Origin: Halobacillus sp. Marseille-P3879
GTDB taxonomy: Bacteria > Bacillota > Bacilli > Bacillales > Halobacillaceae
NCBI RefSeq assembly: GCF_900240285.1
Contig: NZ_OESS01000003.1
Coordinates: 248,001-312,000 of the forward strand
Length of the DNA stretch: 64,000 nt
Direction of reading: 5' to 3'
Under the pieces are notes generated by a model. That model was not told the origin of the DNA, did not search any database, and worked only from the letters and a program-made list of their open reading frames with translations. A program made the position numbers and the translations under genes. Of the stretch, positions 16,641 to 24,462 are shown piece after piece; the first letter of the stretch is position 1; each line of letters starts with the position of its first letter.

Positions 16641-17903
16641 TTATAAATTGTTCGTGTGTTCACTTATTTCTAAAGCTCGTTTAAGGTAATAAGTCGCTTT
16701 CTTATAGGAGCCATTATTTTCGTAATAGTTTGCGATTATCTTTGTATAGTTGATTAACTGACGATATTCTTTCTTTGTTTGCAAGAAAGGATAAAATTCA
16801 TTCGTTACATACCCTTCCCATTCATTTTGAGGCTTTGAGAGAAAGAATAAGAAAAACAAAAATTCTTTCACTTGGATTGTCTCACGTGAAAGCTGGTCCG
16901 GGAGGTGGCTGTACTCTTTTAATAAGCACTGAATTTCTTTTGTATAATCCATTTCATAGTAAATGTTCAAAAGCATATTTAAAGAGGTTAAGAAGCGAAT
17001 GTTATTGTTCTTTTTATGCTTCATTGCGTCTTTTAAGAGATTAACTGCTTCTTTTTTATTATTCATACGAAAATTGGTGGTGGCAATATTGTGTTCGATG
17101 ATTCCTATCTCTACATCCTGGTGGAGAAGTTCTGCCAGCTCTTTAGCTTGTTCATAGTTAGATAATGCAGATGGAAAATCTCGAGCTCGACTGTAACAAG
17201 ATCCGAGCAGCACATGGATTTTTAGACATGGTTTCGTTTTATACCTTGATTGGAATATCTGTAATGCAGAATTTGCATATGAAAGGCAAAGTGACTCCTT
17301 ATTTGTTTTAAATAATGCACTGGCATATAAAAGGTGCAAATCCGCGAGCTCTAATTTTTCCAGGTGTACTTCCGTAAAGTCGAGCGCAGCTTTAGCGAAA
17401 TGAGTTTCCGCTTTCTCAAAATTTTCTGCGTAGAATTCATAATTTCCCACATGTTTGTGGTAAAAAAATCGGTTCCTGCTGGTCAATCGTTCATAGAAAT
17501 CATCGAGAAAAACTATACAATCATTGACTTTAGATAATTCTTTCTGAAGGATAAACAGACGGATCGATTTGATATGATATTCAAGTTGCAGCTGAATCTC
17601 AACCATGTCGGTTACAAGAGGAGAGAGCTTTATGTAAATCTGATGAGATTTTTTACGTTCATTATGAAGGAGCGGCTTCTCCCATTCCTGCAATAACTGT
17701 TTGATTGTTTTCGTGTTGCTCGTCTGTTTTCTATAATCTACCCCTACTTTTTGAAAAAGGAGTTTGAGAGTTTCTTCATCCGCCTCTGTCTTATCATTTT
17801 CAATTCTTGAAAGATAAGAAGGCGAAACCACAGAATCAGCCAATTCTTCCTGACTCATTCCCAGTTCTTTTCTGCGTTGTCTAAGAATCTTCCCATTCCT
17901 CAT
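16641..17903 (-). CDS. XRE-type HTH regulator with C-terminal TPR repeats (RNPP / NprR-like)
   Basis: A 420-residue DNA-binding protein. The N-terminal HTH (residues 5-60) reads KILRQRRKELGMSQEELAD and PSYLSRIENDKTEADEETL. From about residue 65 to the end it is helical, with several TPR-like pairs, for example GNYEFYAENFEKAETHFAKA, LLGSCYSRARDFPSALSNYE and YYENNGSYKKATYYLKRALE. The length is close to NprR (about 420) and longer than PlcR. Such proteins are gated by a short re-imported peptide. AAGGAG precedes the ATG. A 16-bp perfect palindrome lies 20 bases upstream of the start, and secreted proteins are divergently encoded, both likely targets. Confidence 0.85.
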   Translation of the reverse strand: MRNGKILRQRRKELGMSQEELADSVVSPSYLSRIENDKTEADEETLKLLFQKVGVDYRKQTSNTKTIKQLLQEWEKPLLHNERKKSHQIYIKLSPLVTDMVEIQLQLEYHIKSIRLFILQKELSKVNDCIVFLDDFYERLTSRNRFFYHKHVGNYEFYAENFEKAETHFAKAALDFTEVHLEKLELADLHLLYASALFKTNKESLCLSYANSALQIFQSRYKTKPCLKIHVLLGSCYSRARDFPSALSNYEQAKELAELLHQDVEIGIIEHNIATTNFRMNNKKEAVNLLKDAMKHKKNNNIRFLTSLNMLLNIYYEMDYTKEIQCLLKEYSHLPDQLSRETIQVKEFLFFLFFLSKPQNEWEGYVTNEFYPFLQTKKEYRQLINYTKIIANYYENNGSYKKATYYLKRALEISEHTNNL

Positions 17904-17923
17904 AGAATTCGACTCCTTCTATA

Positions 17924-17939
17924 AAACTTGCGCAAGTTT
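17924..17939. promoter_or_regulatory. Perfect 16-bp palindrome, candidate operator of the HTH-TPR regulator
   Basis: AAACTTGCGCAAGTTT is a perfect palindrome lying 21 bases before the regulator start and about 150 bases before the divergent secreted-protein gene. Its place between the divergent genes fits autoregulation and control of the secreted protein. It does not match the PlcR box. Confidence 0.5.
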
Positions 17940-18085
17940 CTTCGTGAAATTTATAAAATTAAGAGAGATCATAGTAAAACATGCGAAATACAAATATTAG
18001 TAAAGTGATGATACCATGAATTATTAATAGGAGGAAGGGAGGGTGGGCTTTAAAACCATACTAAAACTAAAAGGAGGATTTTTTA

Positions 18086-18940
18086 ATGAAGAAATACTTT
18101 ATTAGGACTTTTGTATTAATATTAGGTCTTGTAGGCTTCACATTATTTTCCGGAGGAACTCTATTCGCAGAAGAGGATTCTGAAGAAAAGGAAGTGTCAG
18201 AGTCTACACTAAATGAATGGTTAAAGGAATCAGGAGCTCCTTCTCAAGTGATAGAACGTTGGAGTTATGACCAAAAGCTTTCTTTATATGAAGAAGGAGA
18301 TGAAGTGGAATATGTCACTTCAGAAGTTGTAGATCTTTATAAAAATGAAGATGGGGAGTTTCTAACACTCAATGAACTTAAAGAAGAGCAGGAAACCGAC
18401 GGAGACTTCTCGACAATGGCAACAATACCGGAAAGTGATTTAAAAGTATCCCACGATATTTGGAGAACTTACGACGGCTCTTCGGAAGAAAGATATACTT
18501 TCTATGCAAACTATGAATGGCAGACTACTTCGACACGTTCCTTCTTTAATGGAAGTGTGGAAAATGATAAAGTAGGTATAGCATTACCTTCCGGATGGGA
18601 TATCGTTGCAGGAAGTGACGAATGTAAGGAGTTCCAAAGTGGAATAGGACCGGGTATGGGGAACGGAACCTCTCAACATGGCAATTGTAATGGTGGTTTA
18701 TATGATGCGAACTTCTATGGATATGCTTGGAGCTTAACTGGTGACGATGACGTATGGCATTCAGGATGGGTAAGCCTTAAAGCTGCGAGGACGTCAAGTT
18801 CAGCTAATATAGAAGCAATTAGTCAATACGCTCAAGCAGCTGGCACTAGTACCTCCTTTGGTGTTAATTGGGGACCACTATCCCTATCATTTACATCGTC
18901 TAGTGACATAGACAAAAGGACTTGGCACACAGAAAAATAA
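18086..18940 (+). CDS. Secreted protein of unknown function, divergent from the peptide-gated regulator
   Basis: A 284-residue exported protein with AAAGGAGGA upstream of the ATG. Residues 1-29 are a signal peptide ending in LFAEE. Residues 30-110 are very acidic and helix-like (possible propeptide). From about 112 on it is rich in Trp, Tyr, Ser and Gly and probably beta-structured, with two cysteines (in SDECKEF and HGNCNGG) that may form a disulfide. I recognise no family. The prepro-like layout resembles secreted effectors, bacteriocin-like or cytolysin-like proteins, but this is speculation. Position suggests control by the adjacent regulator. Confidence 0.8.
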   Translation: MKKYFIRTFVLILGLVGFTLFSGGTLFAEEDSEEKEVSESTLNEWLKESGAPSQVIERWSYDQKLSLYEEGDEVEYVTSEVVDLYKNEDGEFLTLNELKEEQETDGDFSTMATIPESDLKVSHDIWRTYDGSSEERYTFYANYEWQTTSTRSFFNGSVENDKVGIALPSGWDIVAGSDECKEFQSGIGPGMGNGTSQHGNCNGGLYDANFYGYAWSLTGDDDVWHSGWVSLKAARTSSSANIEAISQYAQAAGTSTSFGVNWGPLSLSFTSSSDIDKRTWHTEK

Positions 18941-19010
18941 TATACTGTGCTATTACATAGAATAAGAGCGATTCCCCATCCTAAGTAACTTTAAAGTAGG
19001 GTTGAGCAGA

Positions 19011-19331
19011 ATGAAAAAAAAGACTCTTGTGTTAGTATCTTTTCTTACTATTACCATCATAGCTTTTTTTGTAATAGGGGACGGAAATGCTGAGAACACA
19101 AGCTATGAGCATACTTCTTCGATGATAGTAATTACGGATAAGTTTGTTGAAGAAGGTAAATTTTATATTGAAGCTTATGATCCTAATAGTAGTACACGTG
19201 AAGAAAAAACAATGGAAGTGGAATCTGAAGATGTATACTATTTACTTGAGCTAAACAAGGAGTATTTAAGCACCTATACCTTGATGGCTGATAAAAAAAT
19301 CAGAGTAGATGAAATAAAATTACCTGAATAA
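19011..19331 (+). CDS. Small membrane-anchored or exported protein
   Basis: A 106-residue protein starting at ATG 19011 (AGTAGGG lies upstream; a TTG nine bases earlier touches that site). Residues 2-28 are a hydrophobic signal/anchor (KKKTLVLVSFLTITIIAFFVIG). The rest is acidic and beta-rich (SSMIVITDKFVEEGKFYIEA, VYYLLELNKEY), resembling small secreted DUF3221-type proteins, although I cannot confirm the family. It lies 70 bases after the larger secreted protein, so the two may be co-transcribed; it could be an accessory or immunity-type partner. A terminator follows. Confidence 0.7.
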   Translation: MKKKTLVLVSFLTITIIAFFVIGDGNAENTSYEHTSSMIVITDKFVEEGKFYIEAYDPNSSTREEKTMEVESEDVYYLLELNKEYLSTYTLMADKKIRVDEIKLPE

Positions 19332-19338
19332 CTTTTTA

Positions 19339-19367
19339 GGAAGCAGTGGAGTACTGCTTCCTTTTTT
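19339..19367 (+). terminator. Intrinsic terminator after the secreted-protein genes
   Basis: AGGAAGCAGT-ggagt-ACTGCTTCCT forms a 10-bp stem followed by TTTTT, just after the 106-residue protein gene. Confidence 0.85.
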
Positions 19368-19458
19368 ATTGTGAAGGAAGGTTAATTTAGAAGATTGATA
19401 GGCTATTATAAAAGGACTGGCCGTATTTTAAAGAATGGTGTGCACTTCTCTTTATGAT

Positions 19459-19504
19459 AAAAAAAGAACCCTAAACAAAATTGGAGATTTGTTTAGGGTT
19501 TTCT
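19459..19504. terminator. Bidirectional terminator downstream of ppdK
   Basis: AACCCTAAACAAA and TTTGTTTAGGGTT form a 13-bp stem with a short loop, with T runs on both strands. It ends the minus-strand ppdK transcript. Confidence 0.85.
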
Positions 19505-19508
19505 TCTC

Positions 19509-22184
19509 TTAATTAAGTTGAGGTTCTTTTAGGCTATTCCTTTGTTCGTTGCGAATAGTAGCCTGGGCTGCTGCCAGTCGTGCAGCAGGCACGCGGAAAG
19601 GGGAGCAGCTTACATAATCGATTCCTGAATCATAGCAAAATTGGATCGATTCTTTTTCTCCACCATGTTCCCCGCAAATCCCTGTTTTCAGTGAAGGTTT
19701 TGTTTCTCTTCCCAGTTTGACCCCGCTTTCTACTAGTTTTCCTACGCCATCCTGATCCAGCGAAACAAATGGATTTTGCAGAAGCACGTCATTTTCAACA
19801 TAATGCTGCAGGAATTTGCCTTCTGCATCGTCACGGCTGAAGCCAAAAGCAGTCTGCGTTAAATCGTTGGTTCCAAAAGAGAAAAAGTCTGCCTCCTGTG
19901 CAATTTGATCGGCTGTAAGGGCAGCGCGCGGCGTTTCAATCATCGTTCCAATAAGGTAGTCAAACGCTTGTCCTTTCTCTTTTTGAATCTGATCACCGGC
20001 ATGGATGACCAACTGGCGCATTTCTTTAAGCTCATTTACATGGCTCACCAAAGGAATCATGATTTCGGGATGAACGTTGATTCCTTTTTTCATAATGTTG
20101 GACATGGCATAAAAAATGGCTTTTGCCTGCATTTCATAGATTTCTGGATGCATCATTCCGAGGCGGCACCCACGATGGCCTAACATGGGATTCGATTCCT
20201 CTAATAGTCTAACTTTACGTAAGAGATTTTGCTTTTCTTGTAATTCATGTGAGTCCGAATTTGTCATTTGCAGCTTTGTTACATCAACCAACAGTTCTTC
20301 TTTATCCGGCAAAAACTCATGGAGGGGCGGGTCTAATAACCGAACAGTAATCGGATGTCCCTGCATCGTTTCGAAGATTTTCTCAAAATCCTGCTGCTGC
20401 ATAGGCAGGAGCTGATCGAGAGCCTCTTTACGTTCCTCCCTGGTTTCAGAAAGGATCATACTTTGCACCGTTGGGATACGAGAGGGATCCATAAACATAT
20501 GCTCTGTGCGGCAAAGTCCAATTCCTCCTGCTCCAAATTCCAGAGCTTTCGCAGCGTCTTCTGGGTTATCAGCATTTGCTCTTACATCCATCTTAGTCTC
20601 TTCATCTGCCCAGCTAAGCAGCAGTTGAAATTCGTCTGAAAGTTGTGGTTCGATCATTGGAATTTTACCGAGGAAGATTTCTCCTGTAGACCCATCAATC
20701 GTAATTGTATCTCCATGGTTGACAGTCGTAGATCCTGCAATAAACTGTTTTGATTCTAAATTTATTTTTACGGCTTCACAACCGCATATGCATGCTTTTC
20801 CCATACCTCTAGCAACAACGGCGGCATGGCTTGTCATTCCTCCGCGGCTTGTAACAGTTGCCTGGGCTGCCACGATGCCGTGAATATCGTCAGGTGTGGT
20901 TTCAGGGCGGACAAGAATAACTTTCTTCCCGTTTTTTGATAGCTCTTCGGCTTCATCGGCATCAAAAACGACTTGCCCTGTGGCTGCGCCTGGAGAAGCT
21001 GGGAGACCTTTAGCGAACTGTGTTTCTTTATGGGCAGGATCGATCCGGTGATGAAGCAGCTGGTCAAGCTGGTCAGGATCTACTCGTAAAAGAGCTTCTC
21101 GTTTATTCATAATGTTTTCTTTTACTAATTCAACAGCAATTCGAATGGCAGCCTGGGCGGTGCGTTTTCCATTTCGCGTTTGGAGAATAAATAATTTTCC
21201 GCTTTCTACTGTAAATTCAATGTCCTGCATATCCTGATAATGACTTTCTAAAAGCTGGCACGTATCAATCAATTGTTGATAGACGTCCGGCATATCTTCT
21301 TGAAGCGCAGCAATTGGCTGCGGTGTCCGAATTCCTGCCACCACATCTTCTCCTTGAGCATTAATTAAATATTCTCCATAAAGTTTAGACTCGCCGGTAG
21401 ATGGTTTGCGAGTGAAAGCAACTCCCGTACCCGAGTCATCCCCCATATTTCCAAATACCATGCTCTGAATATTGACAGCAGTACCAAGGTGGCCTGGTAT
21501 CTGGTGAAGACGCCGGTACAACACAGCTCTTTGGTTATTCCAGGAATCAAAGACAGCATTGATGGTAAGGAATAATTGTTCTTTAGGGTCTTCAGGAAAT
21601 CTTCGTTTCGCTTGATTCAGTACAATCTCTTTGAATTCCTGGATCACTTGCTTCCATTCCTCAGCTGTTATTTCTGTATCGGAATGGTAGCCCTTTTCTT
21701 CGCGGATATATTCTAATCGTTGTTCGAAATGGTGGTTATCGACATCCAGGACGACATCGCTGAACATTTGAATAAATCTGCGGTAGGAATCATAAGCAAA
21801 CCGCGGATTGTTTGTAAGCTCTGCCATTCCTTTTACAGTTTCATCATTCATTCCGAGATTCAATACCGTATCCATCATTCCGGGCATGGAATGGACGGCA
21901 CCTGAGCGCACGGAAACGAGAAGTGGATTGGATGGATTACCTAACTGTTTGCCTGTTTTTTTCTCAAGGGCCTGCAGTGCTTCCAGTACTTGAAATTCGG
22001 CTTCTGCCGGAATTACCTGGCCTGCATCGTAATAGGAATTACAAGCTGCCGTAGTAATTGTAAAACCATAAGGAACGGGCAAACCGATACGTGTCATTTC
22101 GGCTAGATTGGCACCCTTCCCACCTAAAAGTTCCTTCTTTCCGCTGCCGGATTGATCAAACATGAAAACAAATTTCTTATCCAT
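19509..22184 (-). CDS. ppdK: Pyruvate, phosphate dikinase
   Basis: Interconverts pyruvate + ATP + Pi and PEP + AMP + PPi; in a heterotroph it can serve gluconeogenesis or PPi-linked glycolysis. 891 residues, full length. N-terminal ATP-grasp domain (GGKGANLAEMTRIGLPVPYGFTI, SVRSGAVHSMPGMMDTVLNLG), central phosphohistidine domain (TSRGGMTSHAAVVARGMGKACICG with the catalytic His) and C-terminal PEP/pyruvate barrel (GGIGLCRTEHMF, LGHRGCRLG, FSFGTNDLTQTAFGFSRDD, GICGEHGG). The start ATG shares a base with the stop of the upstream regulator gene, so the two are translationally coupled. Confidence 0.97.
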   Translation of the reverse strand: MDKKFVFMFDQSGSGKKELLGGKGANLAEMTRIGLPVPYGFTITTAACNSYYDAGQVIPAEAEFQVLEALQALEKKTGKQLGNPSNPLLVSVRSGAVHSMPGMMDTVLNLGMNDETVKGMAELTNNPRFAYDSYRRFIQMFSDVVLDVDNHHFEQRLEYIREEKGYHSDTEITAEEWKQVIQEFKEIVLNQAKRRFPEDPKEQLFLTINAVFDSWNNQRAVLYRRLHQIPGHLGTAVNIQSMVFGNMGDDSGTGVAFTRKPSTGESKLYGEYLINAQGEDVVAGIRTPQPIAALQEDMPDVYQQLIDTCQLLESHYQDMQDIEFTVESGKLFILQTRNGKRTAQAAIRIAVELVKENIMNKREALLRVDPDQLDQLLHHRIDPAHKETQFAKGLPASPGAATGQVVFDADEAEELSKNGKKVILVRPETTPDDIHGIVAAQATVTSRGGMTSHAAVVARGMGKACICGCEAVKINLESKQFIAGSTTVNHGDTITIDGSTGEIFLGKIPMIEPQLSDEFQLLLSWADEETKMDVRANADNPEDAAKALEFGAGGIGLCRTEHMFMDPSRIPTVQSMILSETREERKEALDQLLPMQQQDFEKIFETMQGHPITVRLLDPPLHEFLPDKEELLVDVTKLQMTNSDSHELQEKQNLLRKVRLLEESNPMLGHRGCRLGMMHPEIYEMQAKAIFYAMSNIMKKGINVHPEIMIPLVSHVNELKEMRQLVIHAGDQIQKEKGQAFDYLIGTMIETPRAALTADQIAQEADFFSFGTNDLTQTAFGFSRDDAEGKFLQHYVENDVLLQNPFVSLDQDGVGKLVESGVKLGRETKPSLKTGICGEHGGEKESIQFCYDSGIDYVSCSPFRVPAARLAAAQATIRNEQRNSLKEPQLN

Positions 22185-23002
22185 TATGCAAAACTCCCCC
22201 TTTTGTTAAACATCGCTAAGATGACATCAGCTGTCTCTTCGATGGCCTTATTGGATACGTCAATGATAGGACAGCCGATTTTTTTCATAATTTGTTCAGC
22301 ATGGTCTAGTTCTGTAAGGATTCTGTCTAATGAAGCATAATTCGCTGGAGTCGTTAACCCCAGACTTTTTAATCGTTCTTTGCGGATGCTGTTTAATTTT
22401 TCAGGTGTAATGATTAAGCCAACACATTTTTTTCTTGGAATTGTAAAAAGCTCTTGAGGAGGTGGGATTTCCGGGATGAGAGGAACATTGGCTACTTTGA
22501 ATTTTTTATTGGCTAAATACATGGAAAGAGGGGTCTTTGATGTTCGGGAAACTCCTACGATGACAATGTCTGCTTGTTTTAACCCCCGTGCTTCCTGTCC
22601 ATCATCATATTTCACGGCGAATTCAATCGCTTCCACCCTTTTGAAATAGTTCTCGTCCAGTTTTCTCATTTGTCCCGGCTGGTGATTGGGTTCGATGTTA
22701 AATTTTTGAGTGAACGCATCCAACAGTGGGTGCATCAAATCAACCGCAGTAATTCCCTCTTCCTCAGCTCTTTGATCAAGATATTGCTTTAACGATGGAA
22801 GAACGATGGTGTAAGCAATAATGGAGTGAGTATACTTCGACACAGTGATGACATTATTAATGTCCTGCTGGTTCTCTACATAGGAAAAATGCTTAATCTC
22901 AACATCCTGCCCAAGAAATTGACTCATCACAGCTTTAACCATCATGTCAGCTGTTTCCCCGACTGAATCTGATACGACATATACAACTTCTTTATTTGAC
23001 AC
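22184..23002 (-). CDS. yqfL: Pyruvate, phosphate dikinase regulatory protein (bifunctional kinase/phosphorylase, YqfL/DUF299 type)
   Basis: A 272-residue regulator that inactivates PPDK by ADP-dependent threonine phosphorylation and reactivates it by Pi-dependent dephosphorylation. The nucleotide-binding P-loop-like GVSRTSKTP is in the middle (about residues 152-160). VVSDSVGETADMMVKAV opens the protein and DVSNKAIEETADVIL closes it. GTG start with AGGGAGA upstream. It lies directly before ppdK, the standard pairing. Unlike B. subtilis, no ccpN gene sits next to it, but CcpN-like boxes do occur in its leader. Confidence 0.95.
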   Translation of the reverse strand: MSNKEVVYVVSDSVGETADMMVKAVMSQFLGQDVEIKHFSYVENQQDINNVITVSKYTHSIIAYTIVLPSLKQYLDQRAEEEGITAVDLMHPLLDAFTQKFNIEPNHQPGQMRKLDENYFKRVEAIEFAVKYDDGQEARGLKQADIVIVGVSRTSKTPLSMYLANKKFKVANVPLIPEIPPPQELFTIPRKKCVGLIITPEKLNSIRKERLKSLGLTTPANYASLDRILTELDHAEQIMKKIGCPIIDVSNKAIEETADVILAMFNKRGSFA

Positions 23003-23028
23003 TATTAATCTCCCTATTCTTTAAGTAA

Positions 23029-23053
23029 TAAAAGCTGCCGTATGGAACGGCAG
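23029..23053 (-). terminator. Hairpin in the leader of the yqfL-ppdK operon, possible attenuator
   Basis: On the minus strand CTGCCG-ttccata-CGGCAG is followed by CTTTTATT, between the likely promoter and the yqfL ribosome binding site. No known riboswitch aptamer is recognised upstream. It may be a weak attenuator or simply a leader hairpin. Confidence 0.4.
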
Positions 23054-23121
23054 GTATAAGTACACGTGTAATCAAATTACTATGGATCGCCTCCCTTTAT
23101 GGATTTGCTCTGCTAAATTAA

Positions 23122-23163
23122 TATGACATACTATTAATCTGATTTATTTTAATGTGTCATACT
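23122..23163 (-). promoter_or_regulatory. Two CcpN-like boxes in the promoter region of yqfL-ppdK
   Basis: TATGACATACT (23122-23132) and TGTGTCATACT (23153-23163) both fit the CcpN box TRTGHYATAYW at every position, in direct repeat 31 bases apart (three helical turns). On the minus strand they overlap a plausible -35 (ATGACA) and the region after the -10. CcpN represses gluconeogenic genes during glycolysis in B. subtilis, so control of PPDK would make sense. Confidence 0.6.
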
Positions 23164-23171
23164 TTTTGATT

Positions 23172-23500
23172 GAATAGTATAGTATCATTATTTGAGGATT
23201 GTTACAACAGAAAGATAGTTTTATTTGAAGAAATTTTTTCGGTTTTCAATAGGAAATAAGAAGAGGTTTAATAATATCGGAGATCCTTTGGATGTAGAAT
23301 GTAGGAGCCAATAGGTTTATATAGAAGTATGAGTTATTGGATAGAAATAGTATAGATTTCTGTTTGTATGAAGCGAGTTTTAATCATTTCGCTAAGAGCT
23401 GCAGCCTATTGAGGCAGCAGCTCTTATCATTTACATCCACATTAGGGTAGAGGGGGATTACGTCCTTAGAGGGAATAGAATGACTTAGAATTTTCAAAAT
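23172..23500. other. Intergenic stretch without a recognisable gene
   Basis: AT-rich DNA between the ppdK promoter region and the TrmB promoter. The only visible structure is the inverted repeat TAAGAGCTGC (23393-23402) / GCAGCTCTTA (23417-23426), a 10-bp stem with a 14-base loop. It is not followed by a T run, so it is not an obvious terminator. No open frame with a ribosome binding site was seen. Confidence 0.5.
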
Positions 23501-23503
23501 ATA

Positions 23504-23563
23504 TTGACAAGTTAACTACCTGAGTAGTAAAGTTGTACGTAATAATTATACTACCTTTGTAGT
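23504..23563 (+). promoter_or_regulatory. Promoter with two TrmB-type operators
   Basis: TTGACA at 23504-23509 can serve as -35. Two near-identical palindromes follow: ACTAC-CTGA-GTAGT (23515-23528) and ACTAC-CTTT-GTAGT (23550-23563), centres 35 bases apart, each followed by AAA. The first lies between -35 and -10, the second close to the transcription start, 20 bases before the TrmB gene. Autoregulation by the TrmB protein is inferred. Confidence 0.6.
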
Positions 23564-23582
23564 AAAAAAAGAGGGATTAAGC

Positions 23583-24383
23583 ATGGAAGAAATTATAAGC
23601 ACTCTAAAAGAATTTGGAATGACAGAATATGAGGCAAAAATTTACATAACTCTTTTAAGCCATCAACCATCTAACGGAAATACAATTGCAAAATTATCTG
23701 GAGTACCAGCTCCAAAAGTATATGGGGTCTTACAAAAAATGAAAGAACATGGTTTGGTATTCACTGTGTCTGGAGGAGATAACGGAAAAAAAGTCCGTTA
23801 CAGCCCTCTCCCTTATAAAGATCTATTGAAATCAAAGAAGGATACATTCATGGAGCACCTGGATTTTCTTGATCAATCACTTGAAGAGGTTTCTTCACGT
23901 AGTGACGTAGAATGGTCGGAATTGTTTCTGATAGAGGGGTATTCATCTTCAATGGAAGTAGTGCAAACAGCCATTACAGAATGTGAATCTCAAGTGATTA
24001 TAAGCTGTTGGAAAAGAGAGTTTGATCTGTTGAAAGAATTTCTTCTCAAGACACATCAACGCGGTGTAAAAGTAGTTACCTTGATTTTTGATGACGAGCC
24101 GGAAGAACTCCCCTGGAATAGTTTTACCCATTATAAAGAAGGGGTAGCTCTAGGTCGGCATAGGGGAGAATTGTCCATTGTAGTGGATGATAAAAAAGCA
24201 ATTTTGCTTCAATCCTTAGAGGAGTCTCCGCATTCAGTCGTTTCAAGCCACCCCGTAATGGTTTCTACAACTAGAAATTATATTAGACATGATATTTACG
24301 TAAATAGGATGATTAATGACTTCGAGGAGCCTATTACTGAATATTACGGGAAAAGTCTGGAAAATCTTATTAACGATTTTTAG
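23583..24383 (+). CDS. TrmB family transcriptional regulator
   Basis: A 266-residue regulator. The N-terminal winged helix (about residues 5-80) contains FGMTEYEAKIYITLL, IAKLSGVPAPKVYGVLQKMKEHGLV and YSPLPYKDLL, typical of TrmB. The C-terminal ~170 residues correspond to the sugar/ligand-binding domain of bacterial TrmB proteins, with the pattern VIISCWKREFDLLKEFL...RGVKVVTLIFD. AGAGGG lies 8 bases before the ATG. It opens a cluster for degradation of a beta-hydroxy/keto acid. The paired ACTAC-N4-GTAGT operators upstream are probably its own. Confidence 0.88.
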   Translation: MEEIISTLKEFGMTEYEAKIYITLLSHQPSNGNTIAKLSGVPAPKVYGVLQKMKEHGLVFTVSGGDNGKKVRYSPLPYKDLLKSKKDTFMEHLDFLDQSLEEVSSRSDVEWSELFLIEGYSSSMEVVQTAITECESQVIISCWKREFDLLKEFLLKTHQRGVKVVTLIFDDEPEELPWNSFTHYKEGVALGRHRGELSIVVDDKKAILLQSLEESPHSVVSSHPVMVSTTRNYIRHDIYVNRMINDFEEPITEYYGKSLENLINDF

Positions 24384-24415
24384 GATCATAACAAAGGTTG
24401 AAATTTTTAATTTTT

Positions 24416-24429
24416 TGAAAGCGTTTGTA
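24416..24429 (+). promoter_or_regulatory. Probable CcpA cre site before the BKACE gene
   Basis: TGAAAGCGTTTGTA matches the cre consensus at 13 of 14 positions. It lies between the TrmB gene and the beta-keto acid cleavage gene, suggesting catabolite repression of the enzyme genes. Confidence 0.5.
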
Positions 24430-24462
24430 ATTTATTTAAAAAGATATAGGGAGGAATTTTAA

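Noticed and set aside
23393-23426. Inverted repeat as a terminator
   Set aside because: No T run on either strand and no gene ends nearby; left as an unexplained inverted repeat.
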